A stretch of 63,857 bases of DNA from Microbacterium sp. SCN 70-27 (GTDB lineage: Bacteria > Actinomycetota > Actinomycetes > Actinomycetales > Microbacteriaceae): assembly GCA_001724425.1 (NCBI GenBank), contig MEEK01000011.1, positions 1 to 63,857 of the forward strand. The letters are read 5' to 3'. This document shows positions 7,685-17,206 of the stretch, one piece after another (positions within the stretch are counted from its first letter, which is position 1; each line of letters opens with the position of its first letter). The notes under the pieces are model-generated. The model did no database searches. It saw only the letters and a list, made by a program, of their open reading frames with translations, and was not told where the DNA came from. Made by a program: the position numbers and the translations under genes.

Positions 7685-8773
7685 ATGGAACCCACGACGC
7701 CGGCCACTCTGGCCTTGGAGTACGGGGTTCCCCAGAAGCGCGTTCGCGACATCCTTCGTTCCCTGTACGGGACTCTGCCTGACGATCGCACCCGCTGGGC
7801 GCTCGATGATTTCCAGACGGAGGAAGTGCGTTCTCGACTCGAATCGCATGAGGGTCCGCCTGAGTGGGCGCTCGAGATCGGTGACAAGGCCCGCAGACGC
7901 GCGATTCACCGCCAGTACGGCGGCGGGCAGCAAGGCGGAATCTCCACGTCACGCAAGACCAGCGACATCTTCATCTTCACCAACCCTGCTCGGGGCTCCC
8001 GCTACGGATACGACCTCCACGAAGGACTGCAAGCAGACGGCAGTTTCGCCTACACCGGGGAAGGGCAGTCCGGCGATCAAGAATTCACGCACGGCAACAG
8101 AGCGCTGCTCAACGCTGCTGATGAGGGTCGGATTGTTCGGGTCTTCAGCGCGAAATCCCCATATGCGACATACGTCGGTGCGTTCACCACCGGCGACCCG
8201 GTCTGTACATTCCAGGAGATCCCCGGCGAGGACGGCATCCTCCGACGCGCGATCGTCTTCAATCTGGTTCCGCTGGATGCGAGCACGTCGCTGTTGTCGC
8301 CCAACCCTGGCAAACTCCGCCTGCTTAAGCCTCAAGTCGTGCGGTGGGACCCGCCGGACGCGTCAGATGTCAGCGTCCCCGCAGATGGCACGCAGCTGCC
8401 TCCCGGTGATCGCGTCGTTTCCCGGGTGGAGTTTCAGTTGCAGGCCGATTTCGGACGCTGGCTCGAGGAACGCGGCACGCCTCCGAGCCGGCTCCGGTTG
8501 CCCGTCGCCGGAACCATCATCGAGCCCGACATGTACGTGGAGTCCGAGGGGTGGCTTGCCGAGGCAAAGAAGTCCACGGGCCGGGAGTACGTGCGAATGG
8601 CGATCGGACAGGTGCTCGACTACGCGCACAATGCACGAGCACTCGACACAGTTACGACCCCAATGATCCTGCTGCCCGGACGTGCCGAAGCGGACCTCAT
8701 GGGCCTCTCCGCAGATCTCGGTATCACGCTTGCCGCTCGCGACGGCGATTCTTTCGAGCTGGTGCGCCCCTAG
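7685..8773 (+). CDS. SRA-like domain fused to PD-(D/E)XK nuclease: candidate modification-dependent restriction enzyme
   Basis: Predicted type IV restriction endonuclease, 362 residues. Residues 1-55 look helical and DNA-binding. Residues 68-195 match the ScoMcrA-type SRA fold: RRAIHRQYGGGQQGGIS, IFIFTN, GYDLHEG, FAYTGEGQSGDQEF, HGNRALLNA, RAIVFNLV. SRA domains flip out and read modified bases; ScoMcrA also reads phosphorothioates. The C-terminal part carries a PD-(D/E)XK core with Asp282 (EPDMYV), Glu293 and Lys295 (LAEAKK). It is the first gene after tRNA-Arg and has no McrBC-like partner. Its stop overlaps that of the convergent Nudix gene in the tetranucleotide CTAG. The modification it recognises cannot be read from sequence. 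Confidence 0.82.
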   Translation: MEPTTPATLALEYGVPQKRVRDILRSLYGTLPDDRTRWALDDFQTEEVRSRLESHEGPPEWALEIGDKARRRAIHRQYGGGQQGGISTSRKTSDIFIFTNPARGSRYGYDLHEGLQADGSFAYTGEGQSGDQEFTHGNRALLNAADEGRIVRVFSAKSPYATYVGAFTTGDPVCTFQEIPGEDGILRRAIVFNLVPLDASTSLLSPNPGKLRLLKPQVVRWDPPDASDVSVPADGTQLPPGDRVVSRVEFQLQADFGRWLEERGTPPSRLRLPVAGTIIEPDMYVESEGWLAEAKKSTGREYVRMAIGQVLDYAHNARALDTVTTPMILLPGRAEADLMGLSADLGITLAARDGDSFELVRP

Positions 8774-9168
8774 CTGGACTCCACAATCAGCCGAACCGCG
8801 GGGATATCTGCCGATGCCCACTCGATCGAGTCGAGCTCTGCTGGGTGCATCCACCGAACTTCGGAGTGTTCGGTGAGGCGGGGAGTGCCGGAGCGCAGCT
8901 CGCACCAGAAGGTCGTGAGCGTGATGTCTCCGAAGTCGTACGCATAGGTGGTCGTCGTGAGTTCTTCTCCAACGTCCACCTCGCAGTCGAGCTCCTCGCG
9001 AATCTCGCGCTCAAGGGCTTGAAGCGCCGTTTCGCCAGGTTCGATCTTGCCACCGGGAAACTCCCAGAGGCCGGGTAGCCGCGATTGTGGTCCGCGCCGT
9101 GCGGAGAGAATCAATCCACCGCGGACGATGACGGCACCCACGACTTCAACCTTCCGGCGGTCGTTCAT
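8770..9168 (-). CDS. Nudix hydrolase, MutT-like
   Basis: Hydrolase of about 132 residues with the full Nudix signature GGKIEPGE...REIREELD, preceded by the GLWEFPGG strand typical of 8-oxo-dGTP diphosphatases and CTP pyrophosphohydrolases. Likely removes an oxidised or otherwise altered nucleoside triphosphate. It sits between two restriction-type genes in the island and shares its last bases with the SRA-nuclease. Whether it is cargo, a housekeeping duplicate or part of the neighbouring defence functions cannot be decided from sequence. Confidence 0.88.
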   Translation of the reverse strand: MNDRRKVEVVGAVIVRGGLILSARRGPQSRLPGLWEFPGGKIEPGETALQALEREIREELDCEVDVGEELTTTTYAYDFGDITLTTFWCELRSGTPRLTEHSEVRWMHPAELDSIEWASADIPAVRLIVESS

Positions 9169-9191
9169 GTCTCGCTCGATCCCCGTGCCGC

Positions 9192-10982
9192 CTAAAGGGC
9201 AAGGTAGTAGTTCTTGATGACCTGAGCCATCAAGAAGCGTCGCTCCTTGAGAAATGCTTGATACGACTCGGCTGTCGTCGTTCTCAGGCTCGAAGGAATC
9301 GCGTTGTCTCGCAGATTCACCTCTAGCTCCGAGTTGGTCGTAATCTCGCCCAATCGGAGGGTGCCGTCCGCGATCTGAGCATCGACTAGCGACATGTAGT
9401 CGCCGGGCTCCTTGTCTTTGATCGCGATGTTGATCGGGGTTTCGGTGAGCGCGAAGTTGGCGATTTGGTTGTAGTCGCTACGGTCGTTGACTCCGTGCTT
9501 GACGAGGTAGTTTTTCGGGACGACGTGGTGGATGTCGCCGACCTCCTCGATCATGCTGCCTACTGTCACGTTTTTTGAGAGGAACCCACGGGATCCCTCA
9601 TGAATCTGTGCCACGAGGAACGCGAGAAAGTACGGACTGCGTACGCTGGAGCTCTCCATATCCATTGGGAGGGCAACATCCCAGAAGTTGTCCGCGAGTT
9701 GCGAGGCCTCGATGTCGCGGAGCGCCTGGAGTGCACCAGCCTCGTTGATCCGACGAATATCGGCTTCGAACGCGGTCTCGAAGCTCCCCGTGTACCGGCT
9801 GGTTAGCAGAGACATGACGAACCATCGGCGCACGACGTACTTCACCTCGCCCTCGTTGAGCTTCTTCTCCGTTCGTAGCTTGAGATATAGCGCGTAGGCA
9901 AAGTTCAGTGCGTTCTTCGAGCTGACGAGCCGCGGCGAGATGAATCCCGCCGACTTGATAGTCAATGTGAACTGCTGGAAGTTGTACTGGTTGACGATCT
10001 CGAGCAAGACCCGTTCCAGCCGGTCGAATGACTCGACTGCTAACTCTTCGCTGAACGTTCGGGTCTCGAAGTCGCGGCCGGAGAGGACACTGACCAGGGC
10101 GGCGACCTTGCCGCGCGAGAACTCCTTGATCCCAGCCACGCGGATGACATCCGTGTACGTCGGATCGTAGAGGTCCGAGTTGTCATTCTTCAGCCATGCG
10201 ATGGCGGGAAGATAGCCAGACGCCGCGAAGCCCGTGTCGTTTTCGGCGATGTCGGAGAAGACATGCGGCGCGACCGAGAGATGGCAGAAGTAGTCGATCA
10301 GCTTCCGCAGGTTGCTCCCGAGCTGACCGTGGCTCGAGATTTTGCTCATGGCGAAGTCGGCGCTACTTAGCGGTACGCCTTTGGAGTTGATGCGGATGAA
10401 GATCTCGGTGACCGTCTCGATGTCGAGGTCTTCAGCGAGGGTGATGATGCCGACCTGAGCCTGCTTGATAGCCGAGAGACGCTGGAGGGCCTGTTCGATG
10501 TGCGCAACGTCCACGAGGGGATTGGCGTCCATGTACGCCTTCGTCGCTGAGAACGTCGAGGTTGCGTTGACAAAATCAGCGACGTCCGAAATCCATGCGC
10601 TGTCCCTGTCGATCACTGGAGTAAGGGTCGCGAACTGCTCGGTTGTGGGGTTGAACGCGATTTTGATGCGCTTTCGCTTATAGCTCTTGTCGATCACGAA
10701 TTGGCCGACCAGCGCGGCCGTCATTGCGGTGATGCGCTGTTGGCCATCGATCAGGATCTGGCGAAATGAGGACGTAGAACCGTCTTTCAGCCCCACATCT
10801 GCGCTCTGCCACGTGATGAGGTAGCCAATCGGAAAACCGTTGTACAGCGAGTCGAGCAGGTCACGGACCTTTGTGGAGTCCCACACGAACGGACGCTGCA
10901 TCTCGGGGATCGCTACCTGCCCGGTTTTCACCCAGGTGAGAAGAGTCTCCACCGAGTGCTGCTGAACTGTGTACTTCGACAA
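9192..10982 (-). CDS. DUF262 plus HNH-type (GmrSD-like) protein, single chain, TTG start
   Basis: Predicted nucleotide-stimulated nuclease related to GmrSD/BrxU type IV restriction enzymes. Residues 10-100 form the DUF262 ParB-like domain: IPEMQRPFVW (25-34) and the nucleotide-pocket motif DGQQR (79-83). Near residue 484 the C-terminal domain has DIHHVVPKNYL and then NQIANFALTETPIN, the His...Asn pattern of DUF1524/HNH nucleases. I chose the TTG at 10982-10980 because GGAGG precedes it by six bases. Longer open frame upstream (to 11189) lacks family similarity and would run into the divergent HTH gene. Total 597 residues. Base composition is clearly more A+T-rich than the flanking chromosome. 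Confidence 0.85.
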   Translation of the reverse strand: MSKYTVQQHSVETLLTWVKTGQVAIPEMQRPFVWDSTKVRDLLDSLYNGFPIGYLITWQSADVGLKDGSTSSFRQILIDGQQRITAMTAALVGQFVIDKSYKRKRIKIAFNPTTEQFATLTPVIDRDSAWISDVADFVNATSTFSATKAYMDANPLVDVAHIEQALQRLSAIKQAQVGIITLAEDLDIETVTEIFIRINSKGVPLSSADFAMSKISSHGQLGSNLRKLIDYFCHLSVAPHVFSDIAENDTGFAASGYLPAIAWLKNDNSDLYDPTYTDVIRVAGIKEFSRGKVAALVSVLSGRDFETRTFSEELAVESFDRLERVLLEIVNQYNFQQFTLTIKSAGFISPRLVSSKNALNFAYALYLKLRTEKKLNEGEVKYVVRRWFVMSLLTSRYTGSFETAFEADIRRINEAGALQALRDIEASQLADNFWDVALPMDMESSSVRSPYFLAFLVAQIHEGSRGFLSKNVTVGSMIEEVGDIHHVVPKNYLVKHGVNDRSDYNQIANFALTETPINIAIKDKEPGDYMSLVDAQIADGTLRLGEITTNSELEVNLRDNAIPSSLRTTTAESYQAFLKERRFLMAQVIKNYYLAL

Positions 10983-11127
10983 GACCTGCCTCCGATGGTC
11001 GCCGCGCTGGTTCCGCGGGTGGTGAGTCCCCGAGCCCATCCTGCCGCAGAAGCGCGAGTGGCGATCACATTGGCGATAAGCTCGGCCATACCCGGATACA
11101 TCCGGCTCAATCCGCATGGGGGCGTGA

Positions 11128-11313
11128 ATGTCAGAGCCGTGGCTCTCTGCCGACGACATCGCCGAGCACCTGGGCGTCACGAAGGACACCGTCTACGCAT
11201 GGATCGCCGACAAGGGGATGCCGGCTCATAAGGTCGGGCGCCTCTGGAAGTTCCAGGCCAGTGAGGTTGATGCCTGGGTGCGCGGTGGAGGCAGCGCAGG
11301 GGGCGTCGCCTAG
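11128..11313 (+). CDS. Small excisionase/MerR-type helix-turn-helix DNA-binding protein
   Basis: A 61-residue protein consisting of one HTH_17 domain: WLSADDIAEHLGVTKDTVYA, the wing GMPAHKVGRLWKF and the helix SEVDAWVR. Such proteins act as excisionases or as small regulators. There are only two bases between its stop and the helicase ATG, so it is the first gene of the helicase-DUF4391-Mod-Res operon and most likely an autoregulator or a targeting subunit of that system. No recombinase is nearby to make it a true excisionase. Confidence 0.85.
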   Translation: MSEPWLSADDIAEHLGVTKDTVYAWIADKGMPAHKVGRLWKFQASEVDAWVRGGGSAGGVA

Positions 11314-11315
11314 TC

Positions 11316-14300
11316 ATGCGGATCATCGACAACGTCTCCGAGCTTCTCGGCGATGACCTCAAGGGTGAGATTCGCAGAGGATCGAAAGTTCGCATCGCCG
11401 CTGCGACGTTCTCGATCTTCGCGTTCGAAGCGCTGCGTAAGGAACTCGAACACGTCGCGGAGCTGGAGTTCATCTTCACGTCGCCGTCGTTCAGCAACGG
11501 GCAGGCGATGGACAAGCTGCGCAAGGACCGGCGCGAGTTCTTCATCCCGCAGGCCGAGTCATCGCTCTACGGGTCGGAGTTCGAGATCCGCCTCCGCAAC
11601 AAACTGACGCAGCGCGCTATCGCGCGCGAGTGCGCCGCCTGGGTGCGCGACAAGGTCACGTTCCGTTCGAACGCCACCGGCAGTCAGATGCAGCAGTTCG
11701 CTGTGGTCGACGATCAGGCTGCCTACCTCCAGCTCCAGGGCCTCACCACAGCGGACCTCGGCTACGAGCGCGGCAACTCCGTATCCAACCTGGTCACAAA
11801 GCTCGAGGGGCCGGCCGAGACGCAGGCGTTCCTCGCCGTGTTCGACCAGATCTGGGCAAACCCCGCGCAGTTGAACGACGTCACAGATGCGGTGCACGAC
11901 CACATCGCGAGCGTGTACGCCGAGAACTCCCCGGCGCGCATCTACTTCCTCATCCTCTACAACCTCTTCGCGGAGTTCCTCGACGACATCAGTGAAGACG
12001 TGCTCCCCAACGACCGCACCGGCTATCAGGACACGAAGGTCTGGCAGAGCCTCTACAACTTCCAGCGGGACGCCGCGACCGGAATCATCAACAAGCTCGA
12101 GACCTACAACGGCTGCATCCTCGCCGACAGCGTCGGGCTCGGGAAGACATTCACCGCGCTGGCGGTCATCAAGTACTACGAGCTGCGCAACAAGTCCGTC
12201 CTCGTTCTGGCTCCGAAGAAGCTCGCCGAGAACTGGACGAACTACAACGCCAACCTCACGACAAACATCTTTGCGAGCGACCGGTTCAACTACGACGTCC
12301 TCGCCCACACCGACCTCTCCCGCACCCGGGGAGAGTCACTCGGGCTCCGCCTGGATCGCATCAACTGGGGCAACTACGACCTCGTCGTCATCGACGAGTC
12401 GCACAACTTCCGCAACGCCGACTACGCCGAAGAGAAGGAGTCGCGCTACCAGCGCCTCATGCGGCAGGTCATTCGCGAAGGCGTGAAGACAAAAGTGCTG
12501 ATGCTGTCTGCGACACCGGTGAACAACCGATTCAACGACCTCAAGAATCAGTTGCAGCTGGCGTACGAAGGCGAGAGCGACACCCTCGCCGCGAAGCTCA
12601 CGCTCTCGACATCGGTTGAGCGGGTGTTCCGCGACGCGCAGACGGTGTTCAACGAGTGGTCCAAGCTCCCCGCAGAGGAACGCACCGCCGACCGCATCCT
12701 GCAGATGCTCGACTTCGACGTCTTCGAACTGCTCGACGCGGTCACCATCGCACGCTCCCGCAAGCACATTCAGGCGTTCTACGACACGAGCGAGATCGGC
12801 GCCTTCCCGCGACGGTTGCCGCCGGAATCCATCCGCGAGCCACTCACCGACCTCGCGGAGGTCCCCTCGTTCAACGAGATTTTCGAGCAGCTGCAGGTGC
12901 TGACGTTGGGCGTCTACACGCCACTCGCGTACGTGTTTCCGAGCCGCATCAGCAAGTACGAAGACCTCTACAACGTCACGACCGGCAGCGCCCGCTCGAA
13001 CCTCGGTCAGAAAGGTCGCGAAGAGGGCCTAAAGAAACTCATGACCGTCAACCTGCTCAAGCGTCTCGAGAGTTCCGTCGAGGCCTTCCGCTTGACGTTG
13101 GCCAAGATCGAGTCCGCCGTCGACAGCACGCTCACGCGGCTCAGCAACCACTCCGGCTCCCTCCCGGAGATCCGCGACATGGACGATCTCGACTTCGACC
13201 TCGACGATGAGGACGATGCCAACGTTGAGGCGCTGTCGTTCGGAGAGAAGATTCGCATCGACATCGACGACATCGACGTCGAATCGTGGCAGCGAGACCT
13301 CTGGCATGACCGGGAGACGCTGCGCGAGCTCCTGGACGAGATGCGCAAAGTGACTCCGGCGCACGACCTCAAGCTGAGCAAGCTGCGGGACCTGGTCCAG
13401 CGGAAGGCGGAGCACCCGCTCAACCCTGAGAACCGCAAGGTGTTGATCTTCTCTGCCTTCGCCGACACCGCGAACTACCTCTACCGCGAGCTCGCGCCGG
13501 CGCTGCAACGGGCGGGGTTGGAAAGCGCGGTGATCACCGGTGGCAGCCACGGCGCGAAGTCGACAATCGGCACCGGCTTCGACTTCCAGCAAGTCATGTC
13601 GATGTTCTCGCCACGATCCAAGCAGCGTCACCTCACCATGCCGAAGGAGACCGGGGACATCGACGTCCTGATCGGCACCGATGTCATCAGTGAGGGACAG
13701 AACCTGCAGGACTGCGACTACCTCATCAACTACGACATCCACTGGAACCCGGTGCGGATCATCCAAAGGTTCGGTCGTATCGACCGCATCGGGTCGACGA
13801 ACGAGGTCATCCAGCTCGTCAACTTCTGGCCCGACATATCGCTCGACGAGTACATCAACCTCAAGGAGCGCGTCGAGAACCGGATGGTGATCGCCGACCT
13901 CGCCGGCTCAGCCGACGACAACGTGCTGAACCCGGAGGACTCGGATGCCGCGTTCCGCAAGGAACAGCTGCGCAAGCTGCAGAACGAGAACATCGAACTC
14001 GAAGACGTCCGCGCGGGGGTCTCGATCACAGATCTCGGCCTCAACGACTTCCGCATGGACCTGCTGGCGTACATGAACGAGTACGGGGACATCGCTACCG
14101 CGCCGCACGGCTTGCACGCCGTCATCCCCGCAGACCCTGCGATAGGCCTCATGCCGGGTGTGATCTTCGCGCTCAAGAACGTCAATGCTGACCCTGCCGT
14201 GAACCGGGGCAACCGGCTCCACCCGCACTACCTCGTCTACGTCGATGACGATGGGAGGGTTATCGCTGATCACACTGAAGCGAAGCGCCTCCTAGACGTC

Positions 14301-14570
14301 GTTCGCGCCGGCTCGCGGCCTCACGACGAACCCGTCGCCGACGTTACTCGTGTCTTCAACGAAGCCACCCACGAGGGCGCCGACATGAGCAAATACTCTG
14401 CGCTACTGACGGATGCCATCCACTCGATGATCGACGTCACCGAAGAACGCGACATCGACAGCCTCTTCAGCGGTGGGCACACGACCACCCTCACCCAGCA
14501 GATCGCAGGGCTCGACGACTTCGAGCTGATCGCGTTCATCGCCGTCGTCGATCCCGAGGGCGCCTCATGA
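11316..14570 (+). CDS. SNF2-type helicase with N-terminal PLD-like region, defence operon
   Basis: DNA-dependent ATPase/translocase of 1084 residues. Residues 1-180 resemble a phospholipase-D-like domain but I cannot see an intact HxK...D motif (MQQFAVVDD is in its place). Helicase lobe 1: ADSVGLGKT with GLGKT at 274-278, DESH 360-363, SATP 398-401. Lobe 2: FSAFADTANY, VISEGQNLQ and the arginine-finger motif QRFGRIDRIG from residue 817. An acidic stretch (DLDFDLDDEDD) lies between the lobes. The stop overlaps the next ATG (ATGA). Long conserved runs, such as ENSPARIYFLILYN, identify the family that travels with DUF4391 and type III Mod/Res genes in many bacteria. Predicted to move or remodel DNA for the restriction-modification genes downstream. 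Confidence 0.88.
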   Translation: MRIIDNVSELLGDDLKGEIRRGSKVRIAAATFSIFAFEALRKELEHVAELEFIFTSPSFSNGQAMDKLRKDRREFFIPQAESSLYGSEFEIRLRNKLTQRAIARECAAWVRDKVTFRSNATGSQMQQFAVVDDQAAYLQLQGLTTADLGYERGNSVSNLVTKLEGPAETQAFLAVFDQIWANPAQLNDVTDAVHDHIASVYAENSPARIYFLILYNLFAEFLDDISEDVLPNDRTGYQDTKVWQSLYNFQRDAATGIINKLETYNGCILADSVGLGKTFTALAVIKYYELRNKSVLVLAPKKLAENWTNYNANLTTNIFASDRFNYDVLAHTDLSRTRGESLGLRLDRINWGNYDLVVIDESHNFRNADYAEEKESRYQRLMRQVIREGVKTKVLMLSATPVNNRFNDLKNQLQLAYEGESDTLAAKLTLSTSVERVFRDAQTVFNEWSKLPAEERTADRILQMLDFDVFELLDAVTIARSRKHIQAFYDTSEIGAFPRRLPPESIREPLTDLAEVPSFNEIFEQLQVLTLGVYTPLAYVFPSRISKYEDLYNVTTGSARSNLGQKGREEGLKKLMTVNLLKRLESSVEAFRLTLAKIESAVDSTLTRLSNHSGSLPEIRDMDDLDFDLDDEDDANVEALSFGEKIRIDIDDIDVESWQRDLWHDRETLRELLDEMRKVTPAHDLKLSKLRDLVQRKAEHPLNPENRKVLIFSAFADTANYLYRELAPALQRAGLESAVITGGSHGAKSTIGTGFDFQQVMSMFSPRSKQRHLTMPKETGDIDVLIGTDVISEGQNLQDCDYLINYDIHWNPVRIIQRFGRIDRIGSTNEVIQLVNFWPDISLDEYINLKERVENRMVIADLAGSADDNVLNPEDSDAAFRKEQLRKLQNENIELEDVRAGVSITDLGLNDFRMDLLAYMNEYGDIATAPHGLHAVIPADPAIGLMPGVIFALKNVNADPAVNRGNRLHPHYLVYVDDDGRVIADHTEAKRLLDVVRAGSRPHDEPVADVTRVFNEATHEGADMSKYSALLTDAIHSMIDVTEERDIDSLFSGGHTTTLTQQIAGLDDFELIAFIAVVDPEGAS

Positions 14571-15232
14571 CTGACATCCTGTACCAGTGGCCTGCTGCTG
14601 CACGATTTGGTGCACGCGTCCCCAAGGAGCGGTTCTACGAACGCACCGCATCAACCGCTGCCCTGCGAGAGAAGTTCGTGGCGGAGGTGAATCGCATCAG
14701 CTGGGCATACAAGCTGGCGGAGGAGACCATCAACCTCCCCGGTTCGCCGGAAGTGCCAGAAATTGAAGTTCTTCATCTGGACGCGAAGACAGAAGACATC
14801 AGCGTCCCGGTGCTTGCGTCGATTGACAAGGCGATACCGAATCCGGTGATCTTTGAGATCTACCGTGGGGACAGCACCGGCCGTGCCGTGCGGATGGCGG
14901 CGGCACACAAACCTGCGGGCTCCTCGCCACCGGCACCGAGCGCCTACTTCTCGACGGCGTGGACGCGCGACGACTTCCCTCGTACTCCGCTACCCCTAGC
15001 GGTCACGCTGGGAGCGCTGTATGCGGCACTCATCGGCCCGCTCACTCCACTCGCCCTGCGGCCCGGCGAGAGTCCGGCGGATCTCAACGACAGGCTGGAC
15101 GCGGTGCGTCGAGTCGAACGCGAGATCAACGCACTGGAACGCAGGCTCCGGTCTGAACCACAGCTCAACCGAAAGGTCGGTATTCGTCGAGAGCTGAAGG
15201 AGAAGCGTGCAGACCTGGACCACCTTAGGTAA
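14567..15232 (+). CDS. DUF4391 protein of the helicase-Mod-Res operon
   Basis: A 221-residue protein beginning MTDILYQWPAAARFGARVPK, the usual DUF4391 opening. It is rich in alternating hydrophobic and charged segments, followed by a C-terminal basic coiled-coil-like helix (residues about 175-221: VEREINALERRLRSE, RRELKEKRADLDHLR). The function of the family is not known. Its ATG overlaps the helicase stop and the Mod gene starts 17 bp downstream, so it is translationally coupled to both and is probably a structural or adaptor subunit linking helicase and methyltransferase. Confidence 0.82.
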   Translation: MTDILYQWPAAARFGARVPKERFYERTASTAALREKFVAEVNRISWAYKLAEETINLPGSPEVPEIEVLHLDAKTEDISVPVLASIDKAIPNPVIFEIYRGDSTGRAVRMAAAHKPAGSSPPAPSAYFSTAWTRDDFPRTPLPLAVTLGALYAALIGPLTPLALRPGESPADLNDRLDAVRRVEREINALERRLRSEPQLNRKVGIRRELKEKRADLDHLR

Positions 15233-15249
15233 CCCCTGGAGAACCTGAA

Positions 15250-17190
15250 ATGACTTTCCCTAGCCCCACGCAGGCGAGCATCGATACGTTGGCGGAGATC
15301 TTCCCTTCGGTGGTCACAGAATCCACCGACAACGAAGGGAATCCCAGGCGCGTAGTCGACTTTGATCTCCTCCGGCAAGAACTCTCGGAGCACATTGTCG
15401 AGGGCCCGCAGGAACGATTCCAACTGGACTGGCCAGGTAAGAGAGCCTCAGCCTTACTGGCGAACACCCCGACCGACCAGACGCTAACTCCTCTCGAGTC
15501 CGAATCGATCGAGTTCGATACGACTCGCAACTTGTTCATCGAAGGCGACAATCTGGAAGCGCTCAAGCTTCTTCAAGAGCCTTACCTCGGCAAAGTCAAG
15601 CTGATCTACATCGACCCCCCGTACAACACGGGCACTGACTTCATCTATAGCGACGACTTCAGCGAGGACGCGCCGAGCTATCTGGCCCGTTCGGGTCAGC
15701 GGAGCGAGACCGGAGAACGGCTGGTGGCCAATCCCGAGTCAAATGGTCGATTCCGCTCGGCCTGGCTTTCGATGATGTATCCGCGACTGAAGCTTGCGCG
15801 GAACTTGCTACGAGATGACGGTGTGATCTGTGTTTCGATCGACGATCACGAACTCTCGACCCTCACGATGATCATGGGAGAGGTGTTCGGTCGCGAGAAC
15901 TTTATCGCTACGCTTCCACGTGTCACAAAACGGGCAGGAAAGAGTGGCGACCTCATCGCTGCAAATCACGACTACGTCGTGGTTTGGGGTCGTACCACTG
16001 ATGTAGCGCTCAATCGTGAATTTCACACGGATCCAGGCTTCAAGTACGAAGACGAGTTTGTATCCACCCGAGGGAAGTACAAGCTGAACCAGACCTTGGA
16101 CTATGGATCGATCCAGTACTCGGCATCGCTCGACTACGAGATCGATCTCGACGGCGTTCGGATTCGACCAGGTGGTGCGAGCGCCGACGAGATGAGTGCG
16201 CGTCAGGCTCGAAACCCTCGAACAGGTTGGTGCTGGCGATGGTCGCGCGACTTGTTCGAGTTCGGACACAGTCAAGGGTTCGTAGTACTCAAGGACGGTC
16301 GCGATGGTCCACGCATCTACACGAAGACCTACGAGAACGCGACGATCGCGAAGCGAGGCGATGGCTATGAGGTGATCCTCGACCGCCGCACGCGCGCGAG
16401 CACGACACTCGACCTCATTGACAATCGCTTTTCGAACGACATGGCATCCAAGGGCGTGAAGAAGCTGTTTGGCTTCCCCGCGTTCGACTACACGAAACCG
16501 ATCGAGCTCGTTCGAACGCTTCTGGGGTGGGCGACTGACTCAGATTCGAACGATCTCGTGCTGGACTTCTTTGCCGGTTCGGGAACAACTGGGCAAGCGG
16601 TACTTGAGGCCAATGCGGAGGATGGCGGGAACCGGCGGTTCGTGCTGATCCAACTCCCTGAGCAGACAAACACCTCGTCAGAGGCCTTCGCTCAGGGCTT
16701 CGTAACCATCTCGGAGCTAGCACGCGAAAGGCTTCGTCGCACCGTCGCTGGCCTCGATCACGATCTTTCGGCGACTGGCACCGATCGCGGCTTCCGGGCT
16801 CTAGGGGTGACAGCGTCAAACCTTGCATCGGTCGAGCGGTTCCCAGATGAACTCGCTCAACCTGACTTGCCCGGATTCACGGAGCTGGTCTCCACGCCTA
16901 GTGATCCCTTGGCCTTGATCTTTGAGGAGCTTCTGCGTTTGGGGATGGATCCGGCGTCGTCTATCAGGCGGGTGGTTATGGCCGGAGTCGACGTACTGCT
17001 CGCCGAGGACGCCGCGCTAGTAGCTTGCTTCGCTGATCAGCTACCGCCAGCGCTGTTCGCAGAGCTTGGCGTGCTTGAACCGCTCCGAGTTGTCGTGCGC
17101 GACTCTTCCTTCCCCGACTCCGCGGCCCGCATCAACGCGCAGCAGATGCTTAGCCGCTACTCAACCCTGACCGAACTGCGCACCATCTGA
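15250..17190 (+). CDS. mod: Type III DNA methyltransferase (Mod), beta class
   Basis: Predicted adenine-N6 methyltransferase and specificity subunit, 646 residues. The catalytic motif DPPYNTG is at 122-128 and the SAM-binding FAGSGTT at 441-447. This order (catalytic before SAM motif) with about 300 residues between holds the target recognition domain and is the beta-class layout typical of type III Mod. The N-terminus (FPSVVTESTDNEGNPRRVVD, then LDWPGKR, FIEGDNLEALKLLQEPY) is standard for the family. It recognises an asymmetric site that cannot be predicted. It lies between DUF4391 and the small unknown gene, upstream of Res. Its G+C is lower than in core genes. Confidence 0.93.
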   Translation: MTFPSPTQASIDTLAEIFPSVVTESTDNEGNPRRVVDFDLLRQELSEHIVEGPQERFQLDWPGKRASALLANTPTDQTLTPLESESIEFDTTRNLFIEGDNLEALKLLQEPYLGKVKLIYIDPPYNTGTDFIYSDDFSEDAPSYLARSGQRSETGERLVANPESNGRFRSAWLSMMYPRLKLARNLLRDDGVICVSIDDHELSTLTMIMGEVFGRENFIATLPRVTKRAGKSGDLIAANHDYVVVWGRTTDVALNREFHTDPGFKYEDEFVSTRGKYKLNQTLDYGSIQYSASLDYEIDLDGVRIRPGGASADEMSARQARNPRTGWCWRWSRDLFEFGHSQGFVVLKDGRDGPRIYTKTYENATIAKRGDGYEVILDRRTRASTTLDLIDNRFSNDMASKGVKKLFGFPAFDYTKPIELVRTLLGWATDSDSNDLVLDFFAGSGTTGQAVLEANAEDGGNRRFVLIQLPEQTNTSSEAFAQGFVTISELARERLRRTVAGLDHDLSATGTDRGFRALGVTASNLASVERFPDELAQPDLPGFTELVSTPSDPLALIFEELLRLGMDPASSIRRVVMAGVDVLLAEDAALVACFADQLPPALFAELGVLEPLRVVVRDSSFPDSAARINAQQMLSRYSTLTELRTI

Positions 17191-17206
17191 GGAAGTGGAG
17201 TACACA

